NCBI RefSeq assembly: GCF_032878875.1
Contig: NZ_CP118157.1
Span: 248,001 to 312,000, forward strand
Source of the DNA: Microbacterium sp. AB
Lineage (GTDB): Bacteria; Actinomycetota; Actinomycetes; Actinomycetales; Microbacteriaceae
Direction: 5' to 3'
DNA: 64,000 nt
The stretch's first letter is position 1. Each line of letters begins with the position of its first letter. The translations under genes and the position numbers were made by a program. The notes below the pieces were generated by a model. It saw only the letters and a list, made by a program, of their open reading frames with translations. It searched no databases and was not told where the DNA came from. Shown in pieces: positions 26,007 to 34,035 of the stretch.

Positions 26007-26366
26007 ATGGGGACGCTCGGCGAACTCGAACGTGCCGTCATGGACGCGGTGTGGGACGCCCGCGTGCCGATGACCGCCTACGACGTGCAGGAGCAGCTCG
26101 CGCGGCTCGAGGGACGAGACCTCGCCGCGACGACGCTCCTGACCGTGCTCTCGCGGCTCGAGAAGAAGGGGTTCGTGGCCTCCGACCGCTCGGTGAGGCC
26201 GCATCGCTACACGGCCGTCGCGTCGCGCGCCGACCATGTCGCCGAGCTCATGCACGAGGTGCTGGGCGAGTCGACCGACCGGATGGCGGTGCTCGAGCGC
26301 TTCGTCGGCGGCGTCTCGGCGGAGGACGCCGCCGTGCTGCGCAAGCTGCTGCGCGGCGCCGCCTGA
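26007..26366 (+). CDS. blaI: BlaI/MecI/CopY-family transcriptional repressor
   Basis: 119 aa winged-helix repressor. M-G-T-L-G-E-L-E-R-A-V-M-D-A-V-W-D opens the family pattern, T-A-Y-D-V-Q-E-Q-L is the recognition region start and T-T-L-L-T-V-L-S-R-L-E-K-K-G-F-V the recognition helix and wing. The C-terminal helices give dimerisation. The ATG at 26007 has GAGGAGG five bases upstream; the longer frame from 25968 adds unconserved residues. BlaI proteins are classically cleaved or displaced through a membrane M56 peptidase, which is the next gene. Its operators are most likely the two dyads shared with cydA, implying control of cytochrome bd together with autoregulation. Confidence 0.93.
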   Translation: MGTLGELERAVMDAVWDARVPMTAYDVQEQLARLEGRDLAATTLLTVLSRLEKKGFVASDRSVRPHRYTAVASRADHVAELMHEVLGESTDRMAVLERFVGGVSAEDAAVLRKLLRGAA

Positions 26367-26396
26367 TGCCGCGCGGCGTCGTCTGAGCGAGTCGTC

Positions 26397-27206
26397 GTGA
26401 TCGCCGTCGCGCCCGACCCGGCCCTCGAGGGAGCGCTCGTCATCCCGCACGACGCCGTCGTGGCGGGAGCGGTCGTCCTCGGCCTCGTCGCCGTCGCGCT
26501 CGCCTGGCCCGTCCCCGTCGTCCTGTCGCGGGCGGCCTGGCCCATGCGCACGCCCGTCCTCGCGCTCCTGCTGTGGCAGGCGATCGGGCTCGGCGGAGGG
26601 CTGTCGATGATCGTCGGCCTCGCCCTCGGAGGCCTCGCCGTCGCCCCGGCGCACCATCTCGGCGCGCTGATCCCCGCGTTCGCGTTCGCCGCGTACCTGC
26701 TCGCGCACCTCGCCGTCACGGTCGTGCAGGTCGTCCGACAGCGCCGGCGCCATCTCTCCCTGCTCGACATGCTCACCTCGCCGCACCCGACGCGGGCGCG
26801 GACGCGCGTGCTCGACGACGCCGTGCCCGTGGCGTACTGCCTGCCGAGGGGTGCGGGGTCGGTGACCGTGCTCTCGCAGGGACTCCTCGACCGGCTCGAC
26901 GCGGACGAGCTCGTCGCGGTCATCGCACACGAGCGGGCGCACGTCGAGCAGCGGCACGATCTGCTGCTGCTCGCGTTCCGCGCCTGGCGCTCCGCGCTGC
27001 CGTGGTTCCCGATCGCCGCGCGGGCGGAGGCCGAGGTCGCCGCGCTCGTCGAGATGCTCGCCGACGACCACGCGCGCCGAGAGGTGCGCGACGAGGTGCT
27101 CGCGAGGGCGATCCTCTCCGTCGGCGCGAGCGGGGTGTCGGGCGCCGAGGTCGCGGTGTCGGGCTCGACGCGCGTGAGCGACCGCTTCCGGCGCCTCGCG
27201 CGGTAG
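26397..27206 (+). CDS. M56-family membrane metallopeptidase (BlaR1/MecR1-like, no sensor domain)
   Basis: 269 aa. Three hydrophobic helices in the first 110 residues are followed by a cytoplasmic zinc-peptidase region with V-I-A-H-E-R-A-H-V-E-Q-R-H-D near residue 176 (HExxH) and the downstream E-M-L-A-D-D-H-A that provides the third ligand. Full BlaR1 proteins are about 580 aa with an extracellular penicillin-binding sensor; this one ends shortly after the protease, so it cannot sense beta-lactams in the known way. The GTG start at 26397 lacks a strong ribosome site and lies 30 bp after blaI, suggesting one transcript. Likely role: inactivating BlaI on a membrane or redox signal (inference). 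Confidence 0.85.
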   Translation: MIAVAPDPALEGALVIPHDAVVAGAVVLGLVAVALAWPVPVVLSRAAWPMRTPVLALLLWQAIGLGGGLSMIVGLALGGLAVAPAHHLGALIPAFAFAAYLLAHLAVTVVQVVRQRRRHLSLLDMLTSPHPTRARTRVLDDAVPVAYCLPRGAGSVTVLSQGLLDRLDADELVAVIAHERAHVEQRHDLLLLAFRAWRSALPWFPIAARAEAEVAALVEMLADDHARREVRDEVLARAILSVGASGVSGAEVAVSGSTRVSDRFRRLAR

Positions 27207-27215
27207 GCATCCGTC

Positions 27216-27232
27216 GCCCCGTCCGCCGGGGC
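27216..27232. terminator. Short hairpin after the M56 gene
   Basis: A 6-bp GC stem (27216-27221 with 27227-27232, 5-nt loop) starts 10 nt after the stop codon. The rest of 27233-27383, between the convergent M56 and LacI genes, shows nothing coding. Confidence 0.4.
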
Positions 27233-27383
27233 CGCCCGGTCTGCGGAACGCCGGTGCGCAAGTCGTCCCGCGCACACCAGCCCCACGCATCCGCGGACCG
27301 GCCCCGAATCGAGTGGCCCGGTCGGGCCGGGAGGACGGCGACCTCGCCCGCGAGCACGGCGTCGATCTGGCGGGGGGACGGCC

Positions 27384-28385
27384 TCAGGCCGATGCGCGGA
27401 CGACGACGCGCGGCGGCGACGTCGTCAGGAGGGGGCGCGCGCCCGAGAGCACGTCCTCGACGTCGGCCGGGTCGACCCGGGGGGCGGCGCCGTCGCTCTG
27501 CGAGACCGACGTGAGCTGCGGATGCGTGCGGCGCGCGACGGGGAGGTCGTCGACGCCCATGACGGCCAGCTCCTCCGGCACGGCGATGCCGGCCCGCTGC
27601 GCCGCCCCCAGCACGCCGACGGCGACGTCGTCGTTGTAGGCCGCGACCGCGGTGACGCCGTCGGCGCACGCCCGCCGGAGGAGGGAGGCGACCTCCTCCT
27701 GCGCCGTGAGCGCGATCGGGACGAGCTCGACGCCGTGCGCCCGGGCCGCCCCGCGGGCCCCGTGTAGCCGCAGCTCCGAGAGCGCGGCGAGCTCGGGCTC
27801 CGACGGCGCCGCGTAGGCGACGCGGGTGTGCCCGCGCCGTGCCAGGTAGTCGATCTGGGCGGCGGCGGGATCGGCGATGCGGCGATGCGCGGCGCCGCCG
27901 TCCTGCTCGGGCGCGACGACGCGCCCGACGCCCGCCTCGCGCAGCCGTCGCACGACCTCCGCGGAGAGGCCGCCCAGCGCGACGACGACGACCGGCTGCA
28001 GCCGCTGCGCGAGCGTCACGAGCACGTCGTCGGCGCTGTCCGAGCCCGTGTGCTGGTTGACGACGGGCACGTAGCCGCGGTCGACGAGCGCGCGGGAGAG
28101 CGTGCGCGTGGTCGAGGCGATGAGCTCCCCGTGCGGGATGGTGCTGCTGTCGATCACGACGATGCCCGTGCTCCCGCTCGCGAGCGCGCGGGCGTGCACG
28201 CTCGGCACGTATCCGAGATCGGAGGCCGCCTGGAGCACGCGTCTGCGCGTGGGCTCGGGGATGGTCTGGCCGGGCGTGGCGTTGAGGACGTAGCTCACGG
28301 TCGCGCGCGACACTCCGCTCGCGGCGGCGACGTCGGCTGCCGTCGCGCGGCCCGGCCGCGTGCTGCGAGAGTCGGCGGAGGCCAT
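27384..28385 (-). CDS. LacI-family transcriptional regulator
   Basis: 333 aa repressor. The N-terminal helix-turn-helix reads T-A-A-D-V-A-A-A-S-G-V-S-R-A-T-V-S-Y-V-L-N and the hinge has V-L-Q-A-A-S-D-L-G-Y-V-P-S-V-H-A-R-A-L. The rest is a periplasmic-binding-protein-like sugar-sensing fold (A-Y-N-D-D-V-A-V-G-V-L and V-M-G-V-D-D-L-P-V-A near residues 258-290). The ATG at 28385 has AAGGA five bases upstream; an upstream GTG at 28421 would add unconserved residues and run into the divergent promoter. It is transcribed away from the GH3 gene, so local control of that glycosidase is the simplest model. Confidence 0.94.
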   Translation of the reverse strand: MASADSRSTRPGRATAADVAAASGVSRATVSYVLNATPGQTIPEPTRRRVLQAASDLGYVPSVHARALASGSTGIVVIDSSTIPHGELIASTTRTLSRALVDRGYVPVVNQHTGSDSADDVLVTLAQRLQPVVVVALGGLSAEVVRRLREAGVGRVVAPEQDGGAAHRRIADPAAAQIDYLARRGHTRVAYAAPSEPELAALSELRLHGARGAARAHGVELVPIALTAQEEVASLLRRACADGVTAVAAYNDDVAVGVLGAAQRAGIAVPEELAVMGVDDLPVARRTHPQLTSVSQSDGAAPRVDPADVEDVLSGARPLLTTSPPRVVVRASA

Positions 28386-28393
28386 GTGCGTCC

Positions 28394-28422
28394 TTGCGAT
28401 CGATGTGGGTTCTGGGTACATT
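28394..28422 (+). promoter_or_regulatory. Putative promoter of the GH3 gene
   Basis: TTGCGA (28394-28399) and TACATT (28417-28422) are separated by 17 bp, a good sigma-70-type match, with the expected start near 28429. A weak dyad TTCA-N9-TGAA (28421-28437) overlies the start point and could be the LacI operator. Confidence 0.5.
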
Positions 28423-28490
28423 CAACACCACACTGAAGCGCGTAAGTGACCCCGCCGACGTCGGCGGTCCGCGCGAGAGAAAGGCCTCCG

Positions 28491-30710
28491 ATGCATCCTG
28501 CCGTCTCCCGTCTCACCCTCGACGAGAAGCTCTCGCTCCTGACGGGCGACACGTTCTGGTCGACCCGCTCCGTCGAGCACGCGGGCGTCGACGGCGCCCT
28601 GCTGACGGACGGGCCGCACGGCGTGCGCCTGCAGAGCGGCTCGGCGGACCACCTCGGGCTCAACGAGAGCGAGCCGGCGACCGCGTTCCCGACGGCGGCG
28701 GCGACCGGCTCCACGTGGGACCCGGAGCTCCTCGAGGAGATGGGACGCGCGCTGGGCCGCGAGAGCCGCGCGCTGGGCGTCGACGTCCTCCTCGGCCCCG
28801 GCGTGAACATCAAGCGCTCGCCGCTGTGCGGACGCAACTTCGAGTACTTCTCCGAGGACCCGCTGCTCGCGGGATCGCTCGGCGCGGGATGGGTGCGCGG
28901 CATCCAGTCGCAGGGCGTGGGGGCCTCGCTCAAGCACTTCGCCGCCAACAACCAGGAGACCGAGCGGATGCGCGTGAGCGCCGAGGTCGACGAGCGCACG
29001 CTGCGCGAGATCTACCTCCCCGCGTTCGAGCGCGCGGTGACCGACGCGCAGCCCGCGACGGTCATGTGCTCGTACAACCGCATCAACGGCGTCTACGCAT
29101 CCCAGAACCGCTGGCTGCTCACCGACGTCCTGCGCGACGAGTGGGGCTACGAGGGCTACGTCGTCTCCGACTGGGGCGCCGTCGTCGACCCGCCGGCGGC
29201 CGTGGCGGCCGGCCTCGACCTCACCATGCCCGCCGCGGGCGAACGCCATGCGCAGGACGTCCGCGCGGCGCTCGAGGCCGGCGAGCTCGACGAGACCGCC
29301 GTCGACCTCGCCGTCTCGCGCATCCTCACCGTGCACGACCGTCTGCGGGAGGGGCGCGGCGAGACGGAGGCCGTCGACGTCGACGCGCACCACGCCCTCG
29401 CCCGCCGCATCGCGGCCGAGAGCTCGGTCCTGCTGGCGAACGACGGCGGTCTCCTTCCGCTCGCCGCCGACGCCTCGATCGCCGTCGTCGGCGAGTTCGC
29501 CCGCACGCCCCGCTACCAGGGCGCCGGCAGCTCGCACATCAACCCCACGCGCCTCGACACGGCGCTCGACGCCGTCCGCGCGGCGGCGTCGGCCGAGGTG
29601 CCCTTCGCCGCGGGCTTCCGCCTGGACGGGCGCGAGGACGCCGCCCTCGTCGACGAGGCGGTCGCCGCCGCCCGCGCCGCCGCCGTCGTCGTGCTGTTCC
29701 TCGGCCTCCCCGACGAGGAGGAGTCGGAGGGCTTCGACCGCACGCACATCGATCTGCCCGCCGTGCAGCGGTCGCTCCTCGACGCCGTCCTCGCCGTGAA
29801 CGAGCGGGTCGTCGTGGTGCTGAGCAACGGCTCCGTCGTCTCGCTCGACGGCATCGCCGGCCGCGTGCCCGCCATCCTCGAGACGTGGCTCGGCGGCCAG
29901 GCGTCCGGATCCGCCGTCGCCGACGTGCTCTTCGGCGCGGCGGAGCCCGGCGGCCGCCTCGCCGAGACCATCCCGCTGCGCCTCGCCGACAACCCGGCGC
30001 ACGTGAACTTCCCCGGCACGCCGAAGGAGGTCGTCTACGGCGAGCGCGTCTACGTCGGCTACCGCTGGTACGACCGCACCGAGCGCGAGGTCGCCTTCCC
30101 GTTCGGGTTCGGCCTCGGCTACACGACCTTCGCGCTGAGCGATCTGGCCGTCTCCGTCCCCGATCCCGCGCGGGCGCACGCCGTCGTCGAGATCACGGCG
30201 ACGAACACGGGCGACCGCGCCGGGTCGGAGGTCGTGCAGGTCTACGTCGGCGATCCGGAGGCCTCCGTCGACCGTCCCGTGCGCGAGCTGCGGGCGTTCC
30301 GCAAGGTGCGCCTCGCCGCGGGCGAGTCCGCGCGCGTGCGCCTCGAGCTCGACGAGCGCGCCTTCGCGTTCTGGGGTGGGAGCGGATGGACCGTGGAGCC
30401 CGGCGCGTTCGCGATCGAGGTCGGCACCTCGTCGCGCGACATCGCCGCATCGGCCGGCATCGCGCTCGACGTGCCCGCTCCCGTCTTCCCGCTCGACGTC
30501 GGCTCGACGGTGGGCGACTGGAGGCGCCACCCCGTCGGCGCCGCCATGCTCGACGACGCCATCGCCGAGGCGGGCGGCCAGGCCGCGGCGATCGTCGCCG
30601 ACGAGGAGATGGCGCGCATGCTCGAGTCCATGCCGCTGCGCACGCTCCTCGGCTTCGGCGGCGAGATCGACGGCACGGCGGCCGTGGAGGATCTCCTGGC
30701 GAAGGTCTGA
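28491..30710 (+). CDS. Glycoside hydrolase family 3 beta-glucosidase
   Basis: 739 aa cytoplasmic beta-glycosidase (no signal peptide). The GH3 N-terminal barrel carries L-L-T-D-G-P-H-G-V-R near residue 36, N-I-K-R-S-P-L-C-G-R-N-F-E-Y-F-S-E-D-P near 104, L-K-H-F-A-A-N-N-Q-E near 146 and the nucleophile aspartate in Y-V-V-S-D-W-G-A-V near 226. The C-terminal part has the alpha/beta sandwich and a fibronectin-III-like domain (F-G-F-G-L-G-Y-T-T-F near 545 onward). The ATG at 28491 follows GAGAGAAAGG. It hydrolyses imported beta-linked glucosides or xylosides; the linkage is not determined. It ends at a strong terminator. Confidence 0.95.
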   Translation: MHPAVSRLTLDEKLSLLTGDTFWSTRSVEHAGVDGALLTDGPHGVRLQSGSADHLGLNESEPATAFPTAAATGSTWDPELLEEMGRALGRESRALGVDVLLGPGVNIKRSPLCGRNFEYFSEDPLLAGSLGAGWVRGIQSQGVGASLKHFAANNQETERMRVSAEVDERTLREIYLPAFERAVTDAQPATVMCSYNRINGVYASQNRWLLTDVLRDEWGYEGYVVSDWGAVVDPPAAVAAGLDLTMPAAGERHAQDVRAALEAGELDETAVDLAVSRILTVHDRLREGRGETEAVDVDAHHALARRIAAESSVLLANDGGLLPLAADASIAVVGEFARTPRYQGAGSSHINPTRLDTALDAVRAAASAEVPFAAGFRLDGREDAALVDEAVAAARAAAVVVLFLGLPDEEESEGFDRTHIDLPAVQRSLLDAVLAVNERVVVVLSNGSVVSLDGIAGRVPAILETWLGGQASGSAVADVLFGAAEPGGRLAETIPLRLADNPAHVNFPGTPKEVVYGERVYVGYRWYDRTEREVAFPFGFGLGYTTFALSDLAVSVPDPARAHAVVEITATNTGDRAGSEVVQVYVGDPEASVDRPVRELRAFRKVRLAAGESARVRLELDERAFAFWGGSGWTVEPGAFAIEVGTSSRDIAASAGIALDVPAPVFPLDVGSTVGDWRRHPVGAAMLDDAIAEAGGQAAAIVADEEMARMLESMPLRTLLGFGGEIDGTAAVEDLLAKV

Positions 30711-30720
30711 CCTCCTGTGA

Positions 30721-30764
30721 GCCGGAAGGCCCGCGCTCCGGGGACGGAGCGCGGGCCTTCCGGC
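30721..30764. terminator. Strong bidirectional terminator
   Basis: Perfect 20-bp GC-rich stem (30721-30740 with 30745-30764) and a 4-nt loop, placed 10 nt after the GH3 stop and 17 nt from the stop of the convergent ROK gene. Confidence 0.88.
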
Positions 30765-30780
30765 GTCGGAGCGCGCGGGA

Positions 30781-31956
30781 TCAGCCCTGCGCGGCGAGGC
30801 GGCGGTCGACCGCCGCCGGGGAGAGCGCGGCCTGGAGAGCCATGGTCGCGGCCCCGCGGACGCCGGCCGTCACCCCGCCGCGCGAGGGCTCGATGCGCAG
30901 ATGCTGCGTGGCCAGCGGGATGGAGCGCCGGTAGACGACCTCGCGGGCCCCGGCGATGAGGTGGTCGGCGACGCGGCCGAGGCTGCCGCCGATGACGATC
31001 ATGGAGGGGTTCATGAGGTTCACGACGATCGCGAGCGCTTCGCCGAGGACGCGGCCGGCCTCGCGCGTCAGGGTGATCGCGTCGGCGTCGCCCGCCTGGA
31101 TCAGCCGCACGACGTCGGCGTTGGAGTGCGCGGGGGTGCCGCGCTCGCGCAGGGCCGCGGCGACGGCGGTGCCGCTCGCGACGGCCTCGAGGTCGCGCTC
31201 GTCGCCCGGTGCGACGAGGGGCGACTCGGGAAGGCGCACGTGGATGTGGCCGAGGTCGCCCGCCGAGCCCAGCGCGCCGCGCTGGAGGAGGCCGCCGGAG
31301 ATGATCCCGGCGCCGATCCCCGTCGCGACCTTCACGTAGACGAGGTCGTCGACCGCGCCCCCGCGCAGGGCGTGCTCGCCGATGGCGAGGATGTTCACGT
31401 CGTTGTCGACCTGGACCTCGCCGTCGAGCTCCTCGCGCACCGCGCCGGGGATGTCGAAGCCGTCCCAGCCCGGCATGATGGGCGGGTTGACGGGCCGCCC
31501 GGTGGAGTGCTCCACGGGGCCGGGGACGCCGACCCCGACGCCGAAGAGCTCGGCCCGGGAGTCGCGGAGCAGCTCGCGCGCCTGGTCGAGGGCGAGGCGG
31601 AGGCACGTCTCCGGCCCCTCGGCGATGTCGAGCTCGCGCGACACCGTCGCGATGGGCTCCCCCGAGAGATCGGCGAGGCCGATGGTCGCGTGGCGCGCGC
31701 CGAAGTCGAGCGCGAGCGTCGCGCCGGCGTGCGCGTCGAACCGGACGACCTGAGGAGGCCGGCCGCCCGTGGAGCTCGCCGCCCCCGCGGGGACGAGCAG
31801 TCCCGCGGCCAGGAGCGCGTCGACGCGCGCGGCGACGGCGGCGCGGCCGAGGCCGGTGTCGGCGACGAGATCGCCGCGGGTGCGGGCGACGCCGTCGCGG
31901 AGACGCTGGAACAGCGCTCCCGCGGTGAGGGCGTTCGCGTGATCCGTCGTCGTCAT
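30781..31956 (-). CDS. ROK-family transcriptional regulator (XylR/NagC-like)
   Basis: 391 aa. An N-terminal winged helix (about residues 10-65; R-G-D-L-V-A-D-T-G-L-G-R-A-A-V-A-A-R-V) is followed by a ROK sugar-kinase fold with A-L-D-F-G-A-R-H near 83, V-G-V-G-V-P-G-P-V near 128, V-D-N-D-V-N near 172 and G-S-A-G-D-L-G-H-I near 217. The zinc motif C-x-C-G-x-x-G-C that normally follows the G-H-I histidine is absent (A-P-G-D-E-R-D-L-E instead), so structural zinc is probably lost. The start follows GTGACGGATGACG without a strong ribosome site. It diverges from the sugar operon starting at 32134 and likely represses it. Confidence 0.91.
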   Translation of the reverse strand: MTTTDHANALTAGALFQRLRDGVARTRGDLVADTGLGRAAVAARVDALLAAGLLVPAGAASSTGGRPPQVVRFDAHAGATLALDFGARHATIGLADLSGEPIATVSRELDIAEGPETCLRLALDQARELLRDSRAELFGVGVGVPGPVEHSTGRPVNPPIMPGWDGFDIPGAVREELDGEVQVDNDVNILAIGEHALRGGAVDDLVYVKVATGIGAGIISGGLLQRGALGSAGDLGHIHVRLPESPLVAPGDERDLEAVASGTAVAAALRERGTPAHSNADVVRLIQAGDADAITLTREAGRVLGEALAIVVNLMNPSMIVIGGSLGRVADHLIAGAREVVYRRSIPLATQHLRIEPSRGGVTAGVRGAATMALQAALSPAAVDRRLAAQG

Positions 31957-32031
31957 CCGTCACAGTCTGCCGCACAGACGCGCTTTCGCAGGGGCGGAAG
32001 CGGGATTTGTCGATCGTGATCAATCTTTTAC

Positions 32032-32060
32032 TTGCCCGACCGCGAAAGCTTCGCTAGCTT
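32032..32060 (+). promoter_or_regulatory. Putative promoter of the first isomerase/oxidoreductase module
   Basis: TTGCCC (32032-32037) and TAGCTT (32055-32060) with 17-bp spacing; expected start near 32067, directly before the 16-bp palindrome. Confidence 0.45.
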
Positions 32061-32068
32061 CGGAGAAG

Positions 32069-32084
32069 GCCGCATATATGCGGC
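32069..32084. promoter_or_regulatory. 16-bp perfect palindrome, candidate ROK operator
   Basis: Perfect palindrome GCCGCATATATGCGGC with an AT core in otherwise GC-rich DNA, at the predicted transcription start and 50 bp before the coding start. Its position suits an operator for the divergent ROK repressor. Confidence 0.55.
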
Positions 32085-32133
32085 AGCACAGATGCCTCCC
32101 CGTGACGACTTCGACGACGAAAGCAGGAACGGC

Positions 32134-32877
32134 ATGACCGAGACGTCCCCCCTCTCGATCCAGCTCTACACCGTGCGCGACGCCCTCGCGGCGGACCTCC
32201 CCGGCACCCTCCGGCGCCTGGCGGACACCGGCTTCCGGCAGGTGGAGCCGTGGGGCTTCGCGGCACGCGCGGGCGCGTACGACGAGGGCCTCCGCGCGGC
32301 GGCGCTCGCGGCGCCCAGCGGGCACGCTCCGCTCGTGGGGGCGGACCTCGACGCGACCTTCGACGCGGCGGCCCGGCTCGGGATCGGCACCGTGATCGAC
32401 CCGCACATCCCCGAGGAGCGGTGGGCCGATCGCGAGGGCGTGGCGGCGATCGCCGCCGAGCTCGGAGCGGCCGCCGAACGGGCGGCCGATCGCGGCCTCC
32501 GCGTCGGCTACCACAACCACGCCTTCGAGCTCGAGCGTCGCATCGGGGGCGTGGCCGCGCTGGAGGTCCTCGCCGACGCCCTTCCCGAGCGGGTCGTGCT
32601 CGAGGTCGACACGTACTGGGCGGAGGTCGGCGGCGAGCCGGCGCCCGCACTGCTCCGCCGCCTCGGCGAGCGCGTCGCGTTCCTGCACGTCAAGGACGGC
32701 CCCCGGACGAAGGACGACAGGGAGCAGGTCGCCGTCGGACGAGGCGACCTGCCGATCGCGGAGATCCTCGCCGCGGCGCCGGACGCCCTCCCGGTCGTCG
32801 AGCTCGACGACTTCGACGGGGACGTGTTCGGGGCCGTGGCCGACAGCCTCCGCTTCCTCCAGGGGCTGAGCGCATGA
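32134..32877 (+). CDS. Sugar phosphate isomerase/epimerase-family TIM-barrel protein (module 1)
   Basis: 247 aa xylose-isomerase-like barrel. Metal-ligand motifs are V-E-P-W-G near residue 34, V-G-Y-H-N-H-A-F-E-L-E near 125, V-L-E-V-D-T-Y-W near 153, F-L-H-V-K-D-G near 184 and V-V-E-L-D-D-F near 222. The family includes isomerases, epimerases and, in 3-keto-sugar routes, lyases acting on oxidised glycosides. The ATG at 32134 has an AGGAAC ribosome site; a frame from 32032 extends into the promoter. It overlaps the next oxidoreductase gene by four bases and is a clear paralogue of the protein at 37324. Confidence 0.87.
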   Translation: MTETSPLSIQLYTVRDALAADLPGTLRRLADTGFRQVEPWGFAARAGAYDEGLRAAALAAPSGHAPLVGADLDATFDAAARLGIGTVIDPHIPEERWADREGVAAIAAELGAAAERAADRGLRVGYHNHAFELERRIGGVAALEVLADALPERVVLEVDTYWAEVGGEPAPALLRRLGERVAFLHVKDGPRTKDDREQVAVGRGDLPIAEILAAAPDALPVVELDDFDGDVFGAVADSLRFLQGLSA

Positions 32878-33977
32878 CCGGGTCGGGGCGCGTGGGCGTC
32901 GGCATCGTGGGCGCGGGGACGATCAGCGACCAGTACCTGGAGAACCTCACGGCCTTCGGCGATCTCGACGTGCGGTTCGTGGCGGACGTCGACACCGCGC
33001 GCGCGGCGTCCCAGGCCGGCAAGTGGGGAGTGCCCGCGACGGGCTCGTACGACGAGCTGCTGGCCGACGACGGGATCGAGATCGTCGTCAACCTGACGAT
33101 CCCGGCCGCGCACGTGGAGGTCGCGCTGCGCGCCGTGCAGGCGGGCAGGCACGTCTGGGGCGAGAAGCCCTACGCCCTCGACCGGACGAGCGCGCGCAGG
33201 CTGGCCGCGGCGGCCCGGCGACGCGGCGTGCGCGTCGCCGTCGCCCCCGACACCTTCCTCGGAGCGGGCCTGCAGACGGCGCTGCGCGCCGTCCGGGAAG
33301 GCGAGATCGGGGAGCCGCTGACGGCGCTCACGCTCTTCCAGATCCCCGGGCCCGAGTCGTGGCATCCGAGCCCCGAGTTCCTCTACGCGAAGGGCGGGGG
33401 ACCGCTGTTCGACGTCGGGCCCTACTACCTCACGGCGCTCGTGCAGGTGCTCGGCGCGGTGAGCCGCGTCTCCGCGGCGTCCTCGCGGGCCCGTCGCAGC
33501 CGCGTGATCGGGAGCGGGCCGAAGGCGGGCACGCCGTTCCCCGTCGAGGTCCCGACGCACGTGGGCGCGCTCATCGAGTTCGCCGGCGGCGGCAGCGCGC
33601 AGAGCATCTTCAGCTTCGACTCCCCGCTGCGTCGCGCGGGCCTCGTCGAGTTCGCCGGCACGCGGGGGACGGTCGTCTTCCCCGATCCCAACGAGTTCGA
33701 CGGCGACACCGTGGTGTGGGGCGCCGACGGCGAGTCGCGCACCATCCCCGCGAACGGATCCCGGTACACCCGCGGGACCGGCGTGCTCGAGCTGGCCCGG
33801 GCCATCCGCGCGGATCGCGCCGAGCGCGTTCCCGGCGCCCTCGCCCTGCACGTGCTCGACGTCATGACGTCGATCGTCGAGTCGGCCGACCTCGGCAGAC
33901 CCGTCGAGGTCGCCAGTCGTGCCGATCCGTCCCCGCTCCTCGAGCCCGGATGGGATCCGGCGAGCAGCACCCTCTGA
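32874..33977 (+). CDS. Gfo/Idh/MocA-family oxidoreductase (module 1)
   Basis: 367 aa. Rossmann motif G-I-V-G-A-G-T-I-S-D-Q-Y near residue 10 binds NAD(P); G-E-K-P-Y-A-L-D near 98 has the catalytic lysine of the E-K-P motif. The later D-x-G-x-H motif reads F-D-V-G-P-Y-Y-L-T, so the usual catalytic histidine is tyrosine. These enzymes oxidise or reduce a sugar hydroxyl, often at C1, C2 or C3. The start overlaps the preceding isomerase gene (ATGA), so the pair is co-translated. It is paralogous to the protein at 38126, which has the same tyrosine replacement. Confidence 0.91.
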   Translation: MTGSGRVGVGIVGAGTISDQYLENLTAFGDLDVRFVADVDTARAASQAGKWGVPATGSYDELLADDGIEIVVNLTIPAAHVEVALRAVQAGRHVWGEKPYALDRTSARRLAAAARRRGVRVAVAPDTFLGAGLQTALRAVREGEIGEPLTALTLFQIPGPESWHPSPEFLYAKGGGPLFDVGPYYLTALVQVLGAVSRVSAASSRARRSRVIGSGPKAGTPFPVEVPTHVGALIEFAGGGSAQSIFSFDSPLRRAGLVEFAGTRGTVVFPDPNEFDGDTVVWGADGESRTIPANGSRYTRGTGVLELARAIRADRAERVPGALALHVLDVMTSIVESADLGRPVEVASRADPSPLLEPGWDPASSTL

Positions 33978-34035
33978 CCTTCGCCCCTCACGGGACGAAT
34001 CCCCCCACTCGACGACGAGAGAACGGAGCACGGCA

